The notes beneath the pieces are model-generated. The model did no database searches and was not told the origin of the DNA. It saw only the letters and a program-made list of their open reading frames with translations. A DNA stretch of 64,000 nucleotides from Zea mays (lineage: Eukaryota > Streptophyta > Magnoliopsida > Poales > Poaceae), in the NCBI RefSeq assembly GCF_902167145.1, contig NC_050098.1, positions 132,940,207-133,004,206 of the forward strand, read 5' to 3'. Shown piece after piece: positions 63,801 to 64,000 of the stretch. Numbering within the stretch: position 1 is the first letter of the stretch; each line of letters starts with the position of its first letter. A program made the translations under genes and the position numbers.

Positions 63801-64000
63801 TGGGATGATTGTCTGCCATTGGTAGAATTTTCTTATAATAATAGTTATTAAGAGAGCATTAAGATGGCACCATTTGAAGCATTGTACGGGCGACAGTGTC
63901 GGACACCCTTAAATTGGTCAGAACCAGGAGAACGGTGGTATTTAAGGCCTGACATAGTCAAGGGAACAGAAGCAAAGGTTCAATGGATAAGACACCACTT

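Larger units (their letters stand above)
51398..64000 (+). mobile_element. Tekay-like (chromovirus) gypsy element, 5' LTR to integrase
   Basis: LTR 51398-55434, PBS 55437-55448, a first small ORF (55685-56248), then gag-protease-RT-RNase H-integrase to the window end. The left flank is AAAAT (51393-51397); the other TSD copy is outside. The LTR ends GGTTCCGTCACA and the PBS spacer is GC, as in the LARD-like element. The gag is split by a CACTA element (57181-60816, TSD GTT). Many stops and at least two frameshifts show it is inactive. Confidence 0.93.
56387..64000 (+). pseudogene. Tekay-like gag-pol, split by a CACTA and broken
   Basis: Probable start MPSRTCTHDGAG at 56387. Order: gag core to 57180 (EEPLEADEWVRVMEQKF, CDS stop TAG at 56819-56821); CACTA insert; zinc knuckle [14 protein letters not shown] (about 60978-61021); frameshift near 61022; protease with [10 protein letters not shown] (about 61222-61251); RT with the catalytic FIDD at about 62161-62172; RNase H with [13 protein letters not shown] (about 62610-62650); integrase HHCC zinc region (about 63236-63360, HPGSTKMY to CDTC) and DDE core (MDFIVGLPR, LDRGPQF, TEKVNQ). 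The window ends before the chromodomain. Stops: 62296, 62368, 62419, 62845, 63654, 63795 and 63849 (first base of each); frameshift near 63570. It would make the polyprotein for reverse transcription and insertion. Confidence 0.93.

Overview
This window is intergenic heterochromatin of a large grass genome. It looks like maize or a close Andropogoneae relative. The evidence is the density and kind of nested elements: a Tat-type Ty3/gypsy LTR with a GC-rich minisatellite, a Zeon-like non-autonomous gypsy with an antisense gene, a Sirevirus (Opie/Ji-like) gag, Tekay-like gypsy elements with 4-6 kb LTRs, CACTA transposons and a MULE. Family names come from remembered sequence features and were not checked by database search. 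I see no intact host gene, rRNA, tRNA gene or CRISPR. Every coding signal belongs to a transposable element or to a gene fragment carried by one.

Layout, left to right. (1) 1-4809: 3' internal region and 3' LTR of a plus-strand gypsy element. It sits inside (2) 4810-15842, a minus-strand element with about 5 kb LTRs and a 1.67 kb non-coding interior that keeps its primer-binding site (PBS) and polypurine tract (PPT), i.e. LARD-like. That element holds a 478-bp solo LTR at 5468-5945. (3) 16292-26470: decayed minus-strand copia element whose 3' LTR is split by a 6.1-kb solo LTR (17737-23878). (4) About 26880-42360: decayed MULE with a minus-strand transposase N-terminus and a convergent plus-strand second gene. 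The transposase is split by a solo LTR (28411-40696, target-site duplication (TSD) CTATC), which is itself split by a two-gene CACTA element (31833-39773, TSD GTA). A 598-bp TRIM-like element lies at 41565-42162. (5) About 42430 to beyond the window end: Sirevirus 5' LTR and gag. The gag is hit by a complete Zeon-like element (44146-51344, TSD TGAGG) and, 53 bp further on, by a Tekay-like element (51398 to past 64000). The Tekay-like gag is split by a small CACTA (57181-60816, TSD GTT) carrying fragments that look like a chaperonin-60 gene and the mitochondrial ATP-synthase assembly gene ATP10.

How the parts relate: this is a layered insertion record. Target-site duplications and reading frames that continue on both sides of each insert fix the order of many events. 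Most coding regions are broken, and most of the premature stops could have arisen by C-to-T change, as expected for methylated transposon DNA. The two most notable items are the gene-capturing CACTA and the spliced-looking antisense gene inside the Zeon-like element.
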